From Aureobasidium sp. EXF-3400 (Eukaryota; Ascomycota; Dothideomycetes; Dothideales; Saccotheciaceae): DNA of 64,000 bases. Below the pieces are notes generated by a model, which was not told the DNA's origin, did no database searches, and worked only from the letters and a program-made list of their open reading frames with translations. This document shows positions 54,621 to 64,000 of the stretch, in pieces. Where the stretch lies: assembly GCA_024195585.1 (NCBI GenBank), contig SWBL01000111.1:80171-144170 (forward strand), read 5' to 3'. A program made the position numbers and the translations under genes. Position 1 is the stretch's first letter; the number at the start of each line of letters is the position of its first letter.

Positions 54621-55961
54621 CTATGCAATCAAATCCAAGCATCCATCAAGAACACCCTCGAGTTCTTGAACCCTACGCTCCAGGCGTACCTTCTCATCCC
54701 TCATAAACATGTACACACCGGCATCAATCTCGCAAGTACGACCAGGGATTCTAGCCGTGGTGGAATCTCTCGAAACAGGACGCACAACCTCCTTGATTGG
54801 CTCCATGGCAGAACTCCAACGGTTGTCATGTAATGTGTAATTGTTTGGATTCGGCGATGTGGGTGTCAAAGGACGCGAGCAGGATTCTGCAGTATCGGCT
54901 TCGCTTTCAAAGCCACTGTCGCTGTGCATGGAACTGCCGTCGCTGTGGCGGTTGCGGCGGGGTGTGAGGTCGTTCTGGCGAGCGAGGCGTTCGTAGTGTT
55001 CGCGGTCTTCGTGACGGCGCTGCTTTTCTGCTGCTAGCTCTTCTGCCAAGGCACGGTTTGTTGCTGCTTGTTCGGCGGAAACAGCGGCGAGGTTCTCGAG
55101 TTGAAGTTTCAAGTGTTGGGCGCGTGTGGAAGCTTCCTCGGTTTCTTCTGTTTGAGCTTCGCGTTCGGCACGTGCGGCCTGAAGGGCGGAGGATTGTTCT
55201 TTGTAGGCGGTTTGGAGGCGGTTGATAAGGAACTCGGCATTGTGGAGGAGCTCGTCAAAGGTGGCAGGGGTCTTGTCTGAGGGCAGGCCGACAGGGAAGA
55301 GTAATGAGGTCGCCGGTGTCAGGATGTCCATGCCTACAGTACTCTCTGCCTGAGTTGGAAGAGGCGATACAGGAGCATTCTTTGTAGAGCCGAACCAGGA
55401 GAAGCTTCGAATGCCGGTAGGCTTTGGTGCAGGAGCTTGAGGCTCAGGGATACGACCAGAGCCGCCGGTGAAGGATGACTTGTAAGACATGATGTACTCG
55501 GACTCTTCTTCGGGCTCTGACGGAGCAAGCGAGGAACGACGAGGTGTAAAGATGTCGGTAAAGGATGGACCCTTGCGAGGCGGTGACCTTGATGACCCGT
55601 GTTGCTCCTCGGTGTCGGTGGGGTTGAGAGCAGGTACGAAGCTGACAAGAGACCTTGCACGAGCGTGGAGTGAAGCCGTGCGGGACAGAGAGCCTTGAGA
55701 CTTGACGTTTTCCGAGATGGCAGACAGGACTTGCTTGCCAAAGGCGGCCGAGACAGTGCGAGATGTGTAGGATATAGAGTTGGATAGAGGACTGCTGGTA
55801 GCGGGCGTATAAGTGGTGTTGCTATAAGAAGTATCCTCTGAGAATGCTTGGTTGTAGTTGTCGTAGTTGGTGGAGCGGACGGCGGCAGTAGATGGTCTTG
55901 CTAGGGCGACGGGCGTCTTTGGAAAGGGCGATGATGGAGGAGTTAAAGAGGAAGTCGCCAT
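54621..55961 (-). CDS. Fungal coiled-coil protein of unknown function
   Basis: 446 residues, single exon. The first 200 residues are Ser/Thr/Pro-rich and disordered, with an FTDIFTPRRSS segment and a SFSWFGSTK motif. A coiled coil spans residues of roughly 235-330 (ELLHNAEFLINRLQTAYKEQ, LKLQLENLAAVSAEQAATN, EELAAEKQRRHEDREHYERL). A basic/serine linker follows (TPRRNRHSDGSSMHSDSGFESEAD), then a short conserved-looking end (RTCEIDAGVYMFMRDEKVRLERRVQELEGVL) with another predicted helix. The arrangement suggests a structural or adaptor protein; no enzymatic domain is seen. The start is the first ATG after a stop and is followed by a typical low-complexity opening. Confidence 0.78.
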   Translation of the reverse strand: MATSSLTPPSSPFPKTPVALARPSTAAVRSTNYDNYNQAFSEDTSYSNTTYTPATSSPLSNSISYTSRTVSAAFGKQVLSAISENVKSQGSLSRTASLHARARSLVSFVPALNPTDTEEQHGSSRSPPRKGPSFTDIFTPRRSSLAPSEPEEESEYIMSYKSSFTGGSGRIPEPQAPAPKPTGIRSFSWFGSTKNAPVSPLPTQAESTVGMDILTPATSLLFPVGLPSDKTPATFDELLHNAEFLINRLQTAYKEQSSALQAARAEREAQTEETEEASTRAQHLKLQLENLAAVSAEQAATNRALAEELAAEKQRRHEDREHYERLARQNDLTPRRNRHSDGSSMHSDSGFESEADTAESCSRPLTPTSPNPNNYTLHDNRWSSAMEPIKEVVRPVSRDSTTARIPGRTCEIDAGVYMFMRDEKVRLERRVQELEGVLDGCLDLIA

Positions 55962-57512
55962 GATGAAGAAGCAAGTCGACGTCGACGGCGGGCTGGATGC
56001 TTCAGCTGCGAATGAGAAGTTTCGGCGCCTTTCCCCACTTGGTTACAACAACTAAGACAAGGTACTCGGATGAATCAAGCAAGCAACGTCTCTAGCGATT
56101 GACCAAAGGACGAGGCACGAGGCTGGGAGAAAACCGTCGACCGAGTCTTGGTTCTGATAGTCTGTTGTCTTTGTGCTGCTCTTCTGCTGCAGCTATACGT
56201 CGTCGTACAACGTCGTCGAGGGGATACAATCCAAGGTTAAGCTTTGGGGGCGGCCGAAAGTGGAGATTGACCCTTGCTGTGCAGTTGATCGAGGCTACAA
56301 AGAACGAGTGTATGATTATTGCGCGCGTTGATTGCTGCTTTGGTGTGTTGAGTGTAGAGGATGATCAGGGGTCTGTCTCTCTGCAACGACTGCATATTAA
56401 TCCTGTGACTGTGCGCCTTGTTGCTGCCAAAACGCGCGTGGCTGGGCCAAATCATCAAAAGTGGCTGGGAGCAGCGTGCACGTTCTACCGGCTTCCTGTC
56501 CCAGCGACAAGGGCTGCCTTGCCATCATCACATACAAAGCTCCACTCAACCCGGACTCGTCGTCCTGACACCGCTCTTCTTGTTCCCGGTTTCTTGCCTG
56601 TGTCATGGCCTGAAAACCTCTTCCCAACCAAATCCATTTGCCTTCGTCATCTGGAATGGTCCAAAAGCCTTGAATGTCTTGCTCACAGCCTTAAGGTCTC
56701 GGTTGCTTTGACACGCGAGACGTTGAGTTCCGGCCCTCCGACCCGTTAGCAACGGCTTGCCTTTTGGCTGATCTCAATCTCTGTCTCCAGATCAATATAT
56801 CGATACGGGTTCCTGCTGTACAACGACTCCCAGCCACAATCTTCACAATCGTCATGTTCTTCTCCACCGTTGTAGGAACTGTCCCTGCCTCTTGATTGAT
56901 ATACTGCGCAATAGGTGACCCGTTTCTTACCTATCTTGACACCTGTTGCGACATCCACTCTATTTGCATCATTCTATTTCTGTATACAGAACACCTGATG
57001 TGAAAGCCTCATTTCGCTATCTTATACGATCTCGAAGGCCATCAATGCTTAGAAGCCGTTGCTCCGACGGGCCGTCAGGCACAGAAAGACGCCATAGCCA
57101 TAGCCATAACCCTAAGCGGTTCAAGGTTAGATTTCCATCAACTTTGCCATAGCTATGACATCGAGCAGACTATCTACATGTTCAACATGTACAGAAGTCG
57201 GTCAGTGGAAAGCCTTGTTCTCCCAGATATGGAGCACCAGTCATCTTGCTCCAATGCACGTATCAACTACTGCATAGGCTCTGTTGTCCTTCAACATGGC
57301 AAGCATATGCATCAACTAGCGTATCTGAGGCATCAGAATGACCCAAAGTAAGTCTGGCATATTGCAAGAATATAGAGAAGGCTTGTTCCTGATCTTGGGC
57401 CTTGAGTCTCGACTGGTAGGTTATGGTGTCTTTTGTTGTTCATGTCTGAGACATATCTCGAAAACAAAAAAGATATGACAGACACCAACACAAAGCGGTC
57501 TTACAACCCATC
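55962..57512. other. Intergenic, no gene supported
   Basis: A 216-codon plus-strand frame (56099-56749) is open but has no domain or conserved character and uses an unusual residue mix. Otherwise nothing seen in about 1.5 kb. Confidence 0.45.
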
Positions 57513-57659
57513 TTGACTCTCACTCATCTTCTTTGTTCTTCCTCGAAACATAGATCAACACTGCTCCTGAAAGATGCTACAAAACATGGCATTCATCATG
57601 CCACCTTTTACTGTTACTTCCACTACCCAACGAACCAAGTCCAACGAAACACCACCAGT

Positions 57660-58232
57660 ATGCCCAACACGCACCAAACCTCGAAACACAAATGGCGAAG
57701 AGAGAGGTTCTGGGCATTCATGCTTCTGGGCCTAAATCGTACGCTCTACCATGACACTCTTCCTCCCTGGGGTTTCGAGTTTCTGATCTGGATCAACTGC
57801 CAAGCCTGGTGGCAATACACACACTATGGATTCAAAACAAAACATGAGCCTCAGAGCCAGGACACACAAGAGGACGACAAGTCTTCCAGTGATGAGGCAA
57901 GTGTGGGGGAGCGACCAGAGCGCCGCGCATCTGGAGACGAGCCGGAGGCATCAGGAGATCGCGATTCTGTTTCTGGAATTCGTCAAGAGGGTGTATCTGG
58001 CAGTGACATACATCAGCCTCTTTCGAATTTCACTGACCAGCATCATTGTGGACATCGAGTCGAACGGCCCTTGGAACCCCCTCATTGTCTGATCTGCTGT
58101 ACTTGCGCGGATACCGGTATCTGTGCGCTGCGATGCTCGTGCCATGAGGGGAAGAATAAGACCGCAGGACTGTTGCCTAGGTTTGATTGGGAGCGAGACG
58201 ATGATGGACAGGAATTTGGGGATCTTTTGTAG
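57660..58232 (+). CDS. Hypothetical protein with Trp-rich and Cys-rich ends
   Basis: 190 residues from the ATG at 57660; an in-frame ATG at 57513 would add 49 residues of no clear character. The first part is rich in aromatic residues (WRRERFWAFMLLGLNRTLYH, FEFLIWINCQAWWQYTHYG) and may include one weak membrane-associated segment. The middle is acidic and Ser-rich. The end has a cysteine cluster (CGH, CLICCTCADTGICALRCSC) compatible with a small metal-binding or disulfide-rich module. Family not recognised. It is convergent with the F-box-like gene, with only about 57 bp between their stop codons. Confidence 0.55.
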   Translation: MPNTHQTSKHKWRRERFWAFMLLGLNRTLYHDTLPPWGFEFLIWINCQAWWQYTHYGFKTKHEPQSQDTQEDDKSSSDEASVGERPERRASGDEPEASGDRDSVSGIRQEGVSGSDIHQPLSNFTDQHHCGHRVERPLEPPHCLICCTCADTGICALRCSCHEGKNKTAGLLPRFDWERDDDGQEFGDLL

Positions 58233-58289
58233 GTATCGCTGTTGTTGGGGTTTGTCGTGGTTATCTGTCTTGTCGGTCTCTTCGTTCGG

Positions 58290-59249
58290 TTAGTCATCAG
58301 ATGTTGCCATCATGCTCTTCCTCAGATCTTCCTTGTATGCATCCGTAATGGCACCACACAATATCACTTCCCTCAGTCCACTCAACTCTTTCAGCGGCTC
58401 AAGAACACCTTGCACCTCGTCAACACTTCTGACGTCCCTCTCCTTGATCCTGCCAACTCCTCTCTTCTCTCCCTCAGGTACCCCCTCATTCCCATTCTGC
58501 AATCTTACAGTCAATTTTCTCAACCCTTCCTCTACCTCTGCCTTCTTCAACGCCCTGACTAATTTCGCAACTTGCAACTTCAACCCATACACCAACCCAC
58601 TACCCCCAACATTAAACTTGATCATACCCGTATACTCATCAACCACATCAACAGTAACCACCACCTTCCTCACCAACCCCAAATACCGGCCCTTCACCAA
58701 CTGCAAAAAGTCAAACGCACAAGAGGGCGCCAGTCCACTTGCCAACACCCATCGAAAGCGAAATTGAATGGTGTCGTAAGATACCCACAACACAAAGACA
58801 TTTTCTCCGTAGAGTAGGCTTGCACACTCGTTGTGTAATTGCTTGGACACAGCTAATAAAGCGGTGTTGCCTCGATGCCATAGTGTTGTGTTTGCTGTAT
58901 ACTTTGCACTCGGCAAACTAGCCAGATGGATCTTATGTGCTGAGGAAGCTGCGTTGGAAGTTCCAGTCGTAGACACCAGACTTCCTGCCGAAGCCTTTGT
59001 TTCCGTGCGAGGAAGAAGGTAGAGATAAATTTTCCTTCGTAGCTCGTAAGGGAGGCGTAAGAATGGAAAGGAAGGTTTGTTGGGGAGGCGGTTCAAGGGA
59101 GATTTTTGGGAAGAATGAAGTGCAAGGATTTGAGCTGTTGTTTGGGTCATTGTGAGGGCTTTGGGGAGAGTGTGGGTTGTTGCTGGGGTAGGGAGGGGAT
59201 GGTAGTAGTCGCGGCAGTTGTGGTGGCCGGTATCTGTTAGGGTTGTCAT
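58290..59249 (-). CDS. F-box-like (LPYELRRKIY) protein
   Basis: About 319 residues from the ATG at 59249; a frame extension to 59348 adds a hydrophobic stretch (YPILYIHCIII) unlikely to be translated. The motif FLRLPYELRRKIYLYLLP lies near residue 55. It is followed by NTTLWHRGNTALLAVSKQLHNECASLLYGENVFVLWVSYDTI, the pattern usual in fungal F-box-like/2EXR-type families. The later part has alternating strands and helices (RYLGLVRKVVVTVDVVDEYTG, GLREVILCG). Function unknown. The gene is transcribed away from the canonical F-box gene at 59813. Confidence 0.8.
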   Translation of the reverse strand: MTTLTDTGHHNCRDYYHPLPTPATTHTLPKALTMTQTTAQILALHSSQKSPLNRLPNKPSFPFLRLPYELRRKIYLYLLPRTETKASAGSLVSTTGTSNAASSAHKIHLASLPSAKYTANTTLWHRGNTALLAVSKQLHNECASLLYGENVFVLWVSYDTIQFRFRWVLASGLAPSCAFDFLQLVKGRYLGLVRKVVVTVDVVDEYTGMIKFNVGGSGLVYGLKLQVAKLVRALKKAEVEEGLRKLTVRLQNGNEGVPEGEKRGVGRIKERDVRSVDEVQGVLEPLKELSGLREVILCGAITDAYKEDLRKSMMATSDD

Positions 59250-59812
59250 GGTGGATGGATGTGAGATGCTAGATGATGTAGCGACAGTGGTTTGGAGATT
59301 GCCCTGCTCAATGATAATACAATGAATGTATAGGATTGGATATATCAAGACAAATACCCTCGGCCATCAGGGTGACGAGTCGAATGCGGAGGTGATAGTT
59401 TATGCGGCATCGAAGTGTTGTTACCAAACGTTGATCCACAAGATACGTTCTTTAGAAGATAATAACGCCCATCAATCCTGGGGTCGAAGCTTAGCTACTG
59501 ATGACCCTTGCGAGGTCGACACGTCCTCCTTGTTGTGTACATGCATCTTTGGTAAACATGAGTATTCTGTGTTCATACCCTATAGGGTTCGCAGATGTCA
59601 TCTCGTGTGCTCAGGATGTTGCCTTTATTGCCAGACCCAACGCAGGGCTTCGTTTGATCTGAGTGCCTGAACACCTAGCCAAAATAGACCTCCCGTATCC
59701 ATCGAGTCTGTCACCCGTCATCACCACATTGTCTCACGAACTCGTGTGAAACCAGTCGACTATACGAAGAAGCACGACTCCCTTTGCGACATCCTCCTTG
59801 CAAATTGCCGCT
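59250..59812. promoter_or_regulatory. Divergent region between F-box-like and F-box genes
   Basis: 563 bp that should hold the promoters of both flanking genes. Nothing specific recognised. Confidence 0.5.
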
Positions 59813-60850
59813 ATGCACATCGAATTCCTCCCATCCGAATTGGTGACGGACATCTTCCTCGCCTTACCATCCATCTCCTCCGTCATCGCCCTATCCTCGA
59901 CCTGCCACCACTTTCGTCAAATCTACACATCCTCCAAAAGACTCCTCATCCTATCTCAAGCAGCTGAGAACGAGTTTGGCCCAACAGAAGACATCATCCA
60001 GCTCGTCACCCACAACTCATCTCAACCCGCACACCTTCGCCGCAGCGTCCCACTCTCTGACTCCTTAATCCGCTCTATCGTGAAAGTTGGCCTTGTAGCA
60101 GCAAAATGGGAAGCCATATACCCGTTCAAGAAGTGGAAAGCCGATTATGAAAACAGACGCTCTATAACACCTACCGAACGCTTTCGCCTCAGACGAGCAC
60201 TCTACCGTCTCTGGTTATTCTCTCGCGCCTTTCACGATGGCAGTATTGTTCGCTGGATGAGAAGTTTGCCAGCCTTACACCACGAAAGAACACTTCTCCT
60301 CCACAACTTCAATACTGCAGAGTTGGCTGAAATGCTGGATGTACACAATATATTGCGCGACACTGTCGCCAACAATATTTGTCCTTCCAATGGTACTGTA
60401 AGCCGCAAATTTGCAAAACGATACCCAAATTCGAATTATCAGTTGTTGTTCAACACCAATCTCAATTTTCCACCTCCGGCAGCTTTTGTACCGGATGGAA
60501 CGCATTATTGCTCAGAAGTCGCTGCATCAAAGTACCACAACAAATACATTCCTACAGCCAACCATGAGCCAGGTGCTGAAGGCTGGGGAGACGATATCTT
60601 GCACTACTACATTGTAGAGGATATGCTAAAACTGGACCCCGAGCAACTGATGTTTCTCAAGGAAAATGCGCCTTATAAGAGTCAAGTGGAGGCTTATATT
60701 AGAGGGAAAGGGGATTGGTTTGATAATAATGGAGAGACTTTTGTGCAGACTTTGGAGCAGGTTGTGAGGGATCGGGGGCAGGAGATGGAGGAGTTTAGGG
60801 AGGCGGTCGAGGATGGGGAGTTGGGTGTTGCGCTTAGAGAAAGCGAGTGA
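59813..60850 (+). CDS. F-box domain protein
   Basis: 345 residues from the ATG at 59813. A canonical F-box fills the N-terminus: IEFLPSELVTDIFLALPSISSVIALSSTCHHFRQIYTSS, with the usual L-P-x-E-L, I-x-L-A-L and C-x-x-x-R/F spacing. The rest is helix-rich with many aromatic residues (KWKADYENRRSITPTERFRL, RALYRLWLFSRAFHDGSIVRW) and a TYR/TRP-rich middle. No WD40 or LRR repeats. Known role of F-box proteins: substrate receptors of SCF ubiquitin ligases via Skp1; the target is unknown. Confidence 0.87.
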   Translation: MHIEFLPSELVTDIFLALPSISSVIALSSTCHHFRQIYTSSKRLLILSQAAENEFGPTEDIIQLVTHNSSQPAHLRRSVPLSDSLIRSIVKVGLVAAKWEAIYPFKKWKADYENRRSITPTERFRLRRALYRLWLFSRAFHDGSIVRWMRSLPALHHERTLLLHNFNTAELAEMLDVHNILRDTVANNICPSNGTVSRKFAKRYPNSNYQLLFNTNLNFPPPAAFVPDGTHYCSEVAASKYHNKYIPTANHEPGAEGWGDDILHYYIVEDMLKLDPEQLMFLKENAPYKSQVEAYIRGKGDWFDNNGETFVQTLEQVVRDRGQEMEEFREAVEDGELGVALRESE

Positions 60851-61520
60851 GTAGAGTTGACGGACAAGACCCAACCGAGTCATTCTGGGTAGAGGAACCA
60901 CGTGAACGCTTCATAGAGCAACTGTGTACCACCTTACCTTATCTTTTCGTGTTTCTCAGTTCAAAGTCTTTCCTACGTTGAACGTCATGGGATTGATGTT
61001 TCTATACTCTGGCATAGAACGACCAGGGGACAGTCGGGAACGTGATGGACACGGCATCTACACTGTGTGAGCTTTTTTGATCAAGCAATGGGTCGCGGCG
61101 CCATCAAGGTCACATGGACATGGCGGTCTGCTTTTTGCACCCAAACGTTATGTCTGACTTGCGTGTGTGACGGGCGTTGCAAATGGATGGTCATTGACTG
61201 CTATCCGGTAGTTCGTCTCCAGCGTCGGTGTGATCGAAGTACATCCTGAAGCGCACACGAGCAAGTCCTTTGCTCTGGAAACATCGGTGTCTGCCTCGGA
61301 AACCACTTCTCTGATTGCCTTTAAGGTATGCAGCCAGGGTCGGTAAATAGTAGCGATCAAACTACAAATGTCTGCGAGTTTTTTAACTCGAATGTTTTTA
61401 CTTTCATTTGAATGTTTGATATAAAATCATTAGCAGCAATGATGACTCATGCTAGTTGTGAGATCATGCAACAAATCAACACCACCCGCTCAAAGAATTA
61501 CTGGACTGAACATATATTCA
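60851..61520. other. Convergent 3' flanks, no gene seen
   Basis: 670 bp between the F-box gene and the acyltransferase. No convincing frame is present. Confidence 0.55.
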
Positions 61521-62602
61521 TCATCTTCTCTTGCTCCACACCTTGATGAAAGCAATCTTGTCCGCGGGACCAAGACCTAGACGCTTCACACGTCCCAGAC
61601 GAGCGAGCGACTCTGCAATCTTATCTAAAGATTCCTTCTCCGGGTTGGTCATGCCTCCATTCTCGGCAGTGCGCGAATGCAAGTCATCGAGAAGATTGGT
61701 CTGGAAGGAATTCTTGCGTAGCGGCTCAGGGGCAGGAGGGTTGTTGAAAGTAGCTTCGGCAATACGAACACGTATACAATGCGTAGGCTTAGAGCACAGG
61801 TTCCAGAGGAAGGAAAAGTAAGAGCCAGGGACCGGGGTGGTGACATCTGCGGGTGTGTAGCGTAGACTGACGGGGAAGATCTTTGTCTTGACGGGTACGG
61901 TGAGAAGACTTGGGCAGAAAGGCAGGATACCTCTGCCATTGGTGGCAGTACATTCTGGGAAGACAGCGACGCAGCGATCGGGAGTTTCGCGTAGGATATC
62001 AGAGATTGGGACTAGTTTAGCGTCCTTGGGTGGTGAGAGAACAGGTGGCGTCAAGGCCTGTAGCATAGCCTGGAGCAGGGTGATGCGCTGAACGTTGCGC
62101 TCACCAGGGTACGATCGAGTAAAGACAGGGTCGAAGATGGCAGCCAAGTAGAGAGCATCAATCGGAGACGTGTAAGATGCAGCAATGACAGAGCCAGGGT
62201 GAGGAAGCTTCTGCTGGTTCTTGCCGAGAGAGCTGCAACATGTCAGCATAAGTCTTAATCCAAGGACTTTCACACCAGACATACCCCTTCTTCACGCCAT
62301 CGACAGCCAGATCAATCCACCAAATACCAGGGACACCCAGCATAGACCAGAATACGGCCTTCTTGCCAAAAGAGCCAATGGGAAGCCATGAGAGGAGCAA
62401 GAAGTAGGCGAGGGCGATGGGGACCAAGAAGAAAATGCGCACAACGAAGAGGAAGACGTGGAAAGGCAGCGCATATCCCGCGGGTTGAGTTGGGATGGGA
62501 AAGAAGGGCGCAATGCCCGAGCCTGTTGTATATCAGTACATGTAGATAGATTGAGCAATGGCATAACTGACCACGATCACGGAATGCACTGTACTTCTCC
62601 AT
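61521..62602 (-). CDS. LOA1: Loa1/Vps66-like lysophosphatidic acid acyltransferase
   Basis: Three exons: 62602-62572, 62522-62285 and 62232-61521 (introns of 49 and 52 nt), giving about 326 residues. The start MEKYSAFRDRGSGIAPFFPI matches the N-terminal signature of this family. A hydrophobic region follows (VVRIFFLVPIALAYFLLLSWL), then VFWSMLGVPGIWWIDLAV. The PlsC-type acyltransferase region has SYTSPIDALYLAAIFDPVFT in the position of the usual NHxxxxD block, and VFPECTATNGRGILPF as the FPEG-like substrate block. The classical His is replaced (SYTSPID). In yeast Loa1/Vps66, known role: oleoyl-CoA:LPA acyltransferase activity at the ER and lipid droplets, with effects on triacylglycerol storage and vacuolar protein sorting. 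Here function is inferred by family only. Confidence 0.85.
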
Positions 62603-62956
62603 GACGATTCATATGGCGAACAGGACAAGTAGAGTCGAAAGTTCAAGTGGATGAGGAAAAAGTTGGGCTGGACTCAGACGTCATATGAATCGTCCGAGAT
62701 GGCTGTTTTGGCATGTGAAGATTGGATTTGGGTCGGCATCAGGGTCGCACCTCCGATTGGCTGGAGACAACTTAAATCCTTTTTAGGAAAGCGGCAAGAG
62801 TGTTTGTTGATGCTGGGGAAACAGCCAGCCTGCCTGCTTGCGACTGCCATTTCATCAGCGACAACGACACCGACACATAGAGGCCCCACCGCCCAACGGT
62901 ACACTTCCCCGACAAGTGCCATGTGTGAATGATTAAAGCATTGAACGAGATCAACC
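62603..62956. promoter_or_regulatory. Divergent promoter region
   Basis: 354 bp between the start codons of the acyltransferase (minus) and the right-edge gene (plus). Nothing specific recognised. Confidence 0.5.
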
Positions 62957-64000
62957 ATGGTCCCCAACACTGAAAATGCCGTACGTCCTCTTCCACCTAC
63001 ACCCTCGACTCCGTCTCTGATATGCATACCACAGCCGGTTCGCGCATCAGGGCTGCGGCCCCCAAGTCGCATCCCAGCGACCACGGGTCTGACGGATATG
63101 TCGGCCTCTGACAATAATGCGCGCGCAATTCCGCCTCCAGCCAACCTGCTCAAGCATAAAGGCTCAGCCTGTATGTCTTAGCTATCGCGCCCGACAAGAC
63201 ACTCATTGACCGCTCATCTGTCGCAGTACCTGAGCCGGCCCCTAAGAGAAAGACGTTGGCCGAACGCGCTGGCGAAGCTCCTGCTCGCAACACCCAAACC
63301 ACCTCCCGAGTTATGAAACGCTCCAACACGACCAACAACCTAAACTCACGAAAGCCTTCGGGAACCCACACGACCTCATCCATCCGTCCTGTCTCCGCCG
63401 CCGCTACCCACCGAACCAATTCCGCTCTCCCTCGAAACGGCACTCGTAGTGCTCTAGCCGCTCGCCCTACCGAAGTCTCACACGACGACGATGACGAAGA
63501 TCTATCTTCGTCAAGCATTCTTCCAAACAAACGCAAGGGTATGCTACCTCCCATTGTTGAATCCTCTGCCCTCGTTCTTCACCATCCGCGTCTTCGTGAC
63601 AAGGCTGCATCCTATGCTTCTGTCTTGTCTCGTGTTCCGTCTGCTGAAGCCTCCCCCTCCCCTTCCAAGTCGTTCCCGAAAAAGTTTGCTTTCTCGACAT
63701 GCCGCAACACATCTCTTTCCACAGCATTTCGCAACCTGAGCTTGAGTTCCAACAACTCGGATTCTCGGTCTGCCTCTTTCTCTTCAACGCAGCAAGACGA
63801 GTCTTTGGGCCCAAAGACTCCATCGCAGATACCCAAGCTCAAACCTGTTCCAAAGACTCCGTGTCCATTGGAATCAGACTTGCACATCTCTAAGACCCCA
63901 TACACCAAGTATTCCGTTCACAATGCTTCCCCGGGCAAGATTGTATATTTGAATCGCAATTCTAACACTCCTGCTCCAGCATGGGACACCAAAGGTCGCC
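62957..64000 (+). CDS. N-terminal tail of a probable kinesin-14 (KlpA-like), cut by window edge
   Basis: The likely start is 62957. A probable 54-nt intron (62981-63034; GTACGT, CTGAT, CCACAG) is ambiguous because it is a multiple of three and open. A second intron runs from about 63172 (GTATGT) to about 63227 (TCGCAG). From 63228 one frame stays open to the right edge without a stop. The product so far is a disordered Ser/Pro/Arg-rich tail with RPPSRIPATTG, PEPAPKRKTLAERAGE and PNKRKGMLPPI. The KRKTLAERAGE-type block is what I remember from the N-terminal tails of fungal kinesin-14 (KlpA/Kar3) proteins. The motor and coiled coil would lie to the right, outside the window, so this name is tentative. 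Confidence 0.6.

Noticed and set aside
56099..56749. Open 216-codon frame on the plus strand
   Set aside because: No domain, signal or plausible composition, and it lies in the upstream region of another gene. Open by chance in GC-rich sequence.

Overview
The window is eukaryotic, from a filamentous ascomycete (Pezizomycotina). The gene set (STE3, STE12/SteA, Sec8, Ctr9, EglC, Knr4, Loa1-like), the short introns of about 50-100 bp with CTAAC/CTGAC branch sites, and the compact intergenic spaces all fit. The style of the secreted and F-box-like proteins suggests Dothideomycetes, but that is inference. I recognise 27 protein-coding genes, two of them cut by the window edges. I found no rRNA, tRNA, CRISPR array or intact transposon.

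Left part (1-25.7 kb). A truncated Ser/Thr-rich secreted protein is followed by a divergent CTR9/SEC8 pair (Paf1 transcription complex and exocyst), then the mating and development regulator STE12. STE12 has an unusually long 4.5-kb gene-free upstream region. Next come a large membrane protein with ankyrin-like repeats, an Old Yellow Enzyme, a rhamnogalacturonan lyase and an MDR-family reductase.

Middle (28-41.5 kb). This is the accessory-looking stretch. After the GPI-anchored GH17 glucanase EglC come three F-box-like genes (LPxExRxxIY motif). Among them lie a divergent pair of paralogous small secreted eight-cysteine proteins and a tandem pair of paralogous small proteins of unknown function. 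Two of the F-box-like genes share a homologous core promoter and CGTCGA-rich repeats. One of them is preceded by three tandem 141-bp units, each of which looks like a 5'-leader intron plus a leader exon with no ATG. This is the most unusual structure in the window.

Right part (41.7-64 kb). Here are an NAD(P)-binding SDR-like protein, a small acidic/basic-tailed nuclear-type protein, the a-factor-type pheromone receptor STE3, a NucA/NucB-like secreted protein with an altered signature motif, a divergent protein kinase, KNR4/SMI1, a coiled-coil protein, two small hypothetical or F-box-like genes, an F-box gene, a Loa1/Vps66-like acyltransferase, and the N-terminal part of a probable kinesin running off the right edge.

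Functional themes are mating signalling (STE3, STE12), secretion and cell wall (SEC8, EglC, KNR4), pectin degradation, and local duplication of small lineage-specific genes. Exon boundaries were inferred by eye from splice signals and reading frame, so single-base errors are possible.
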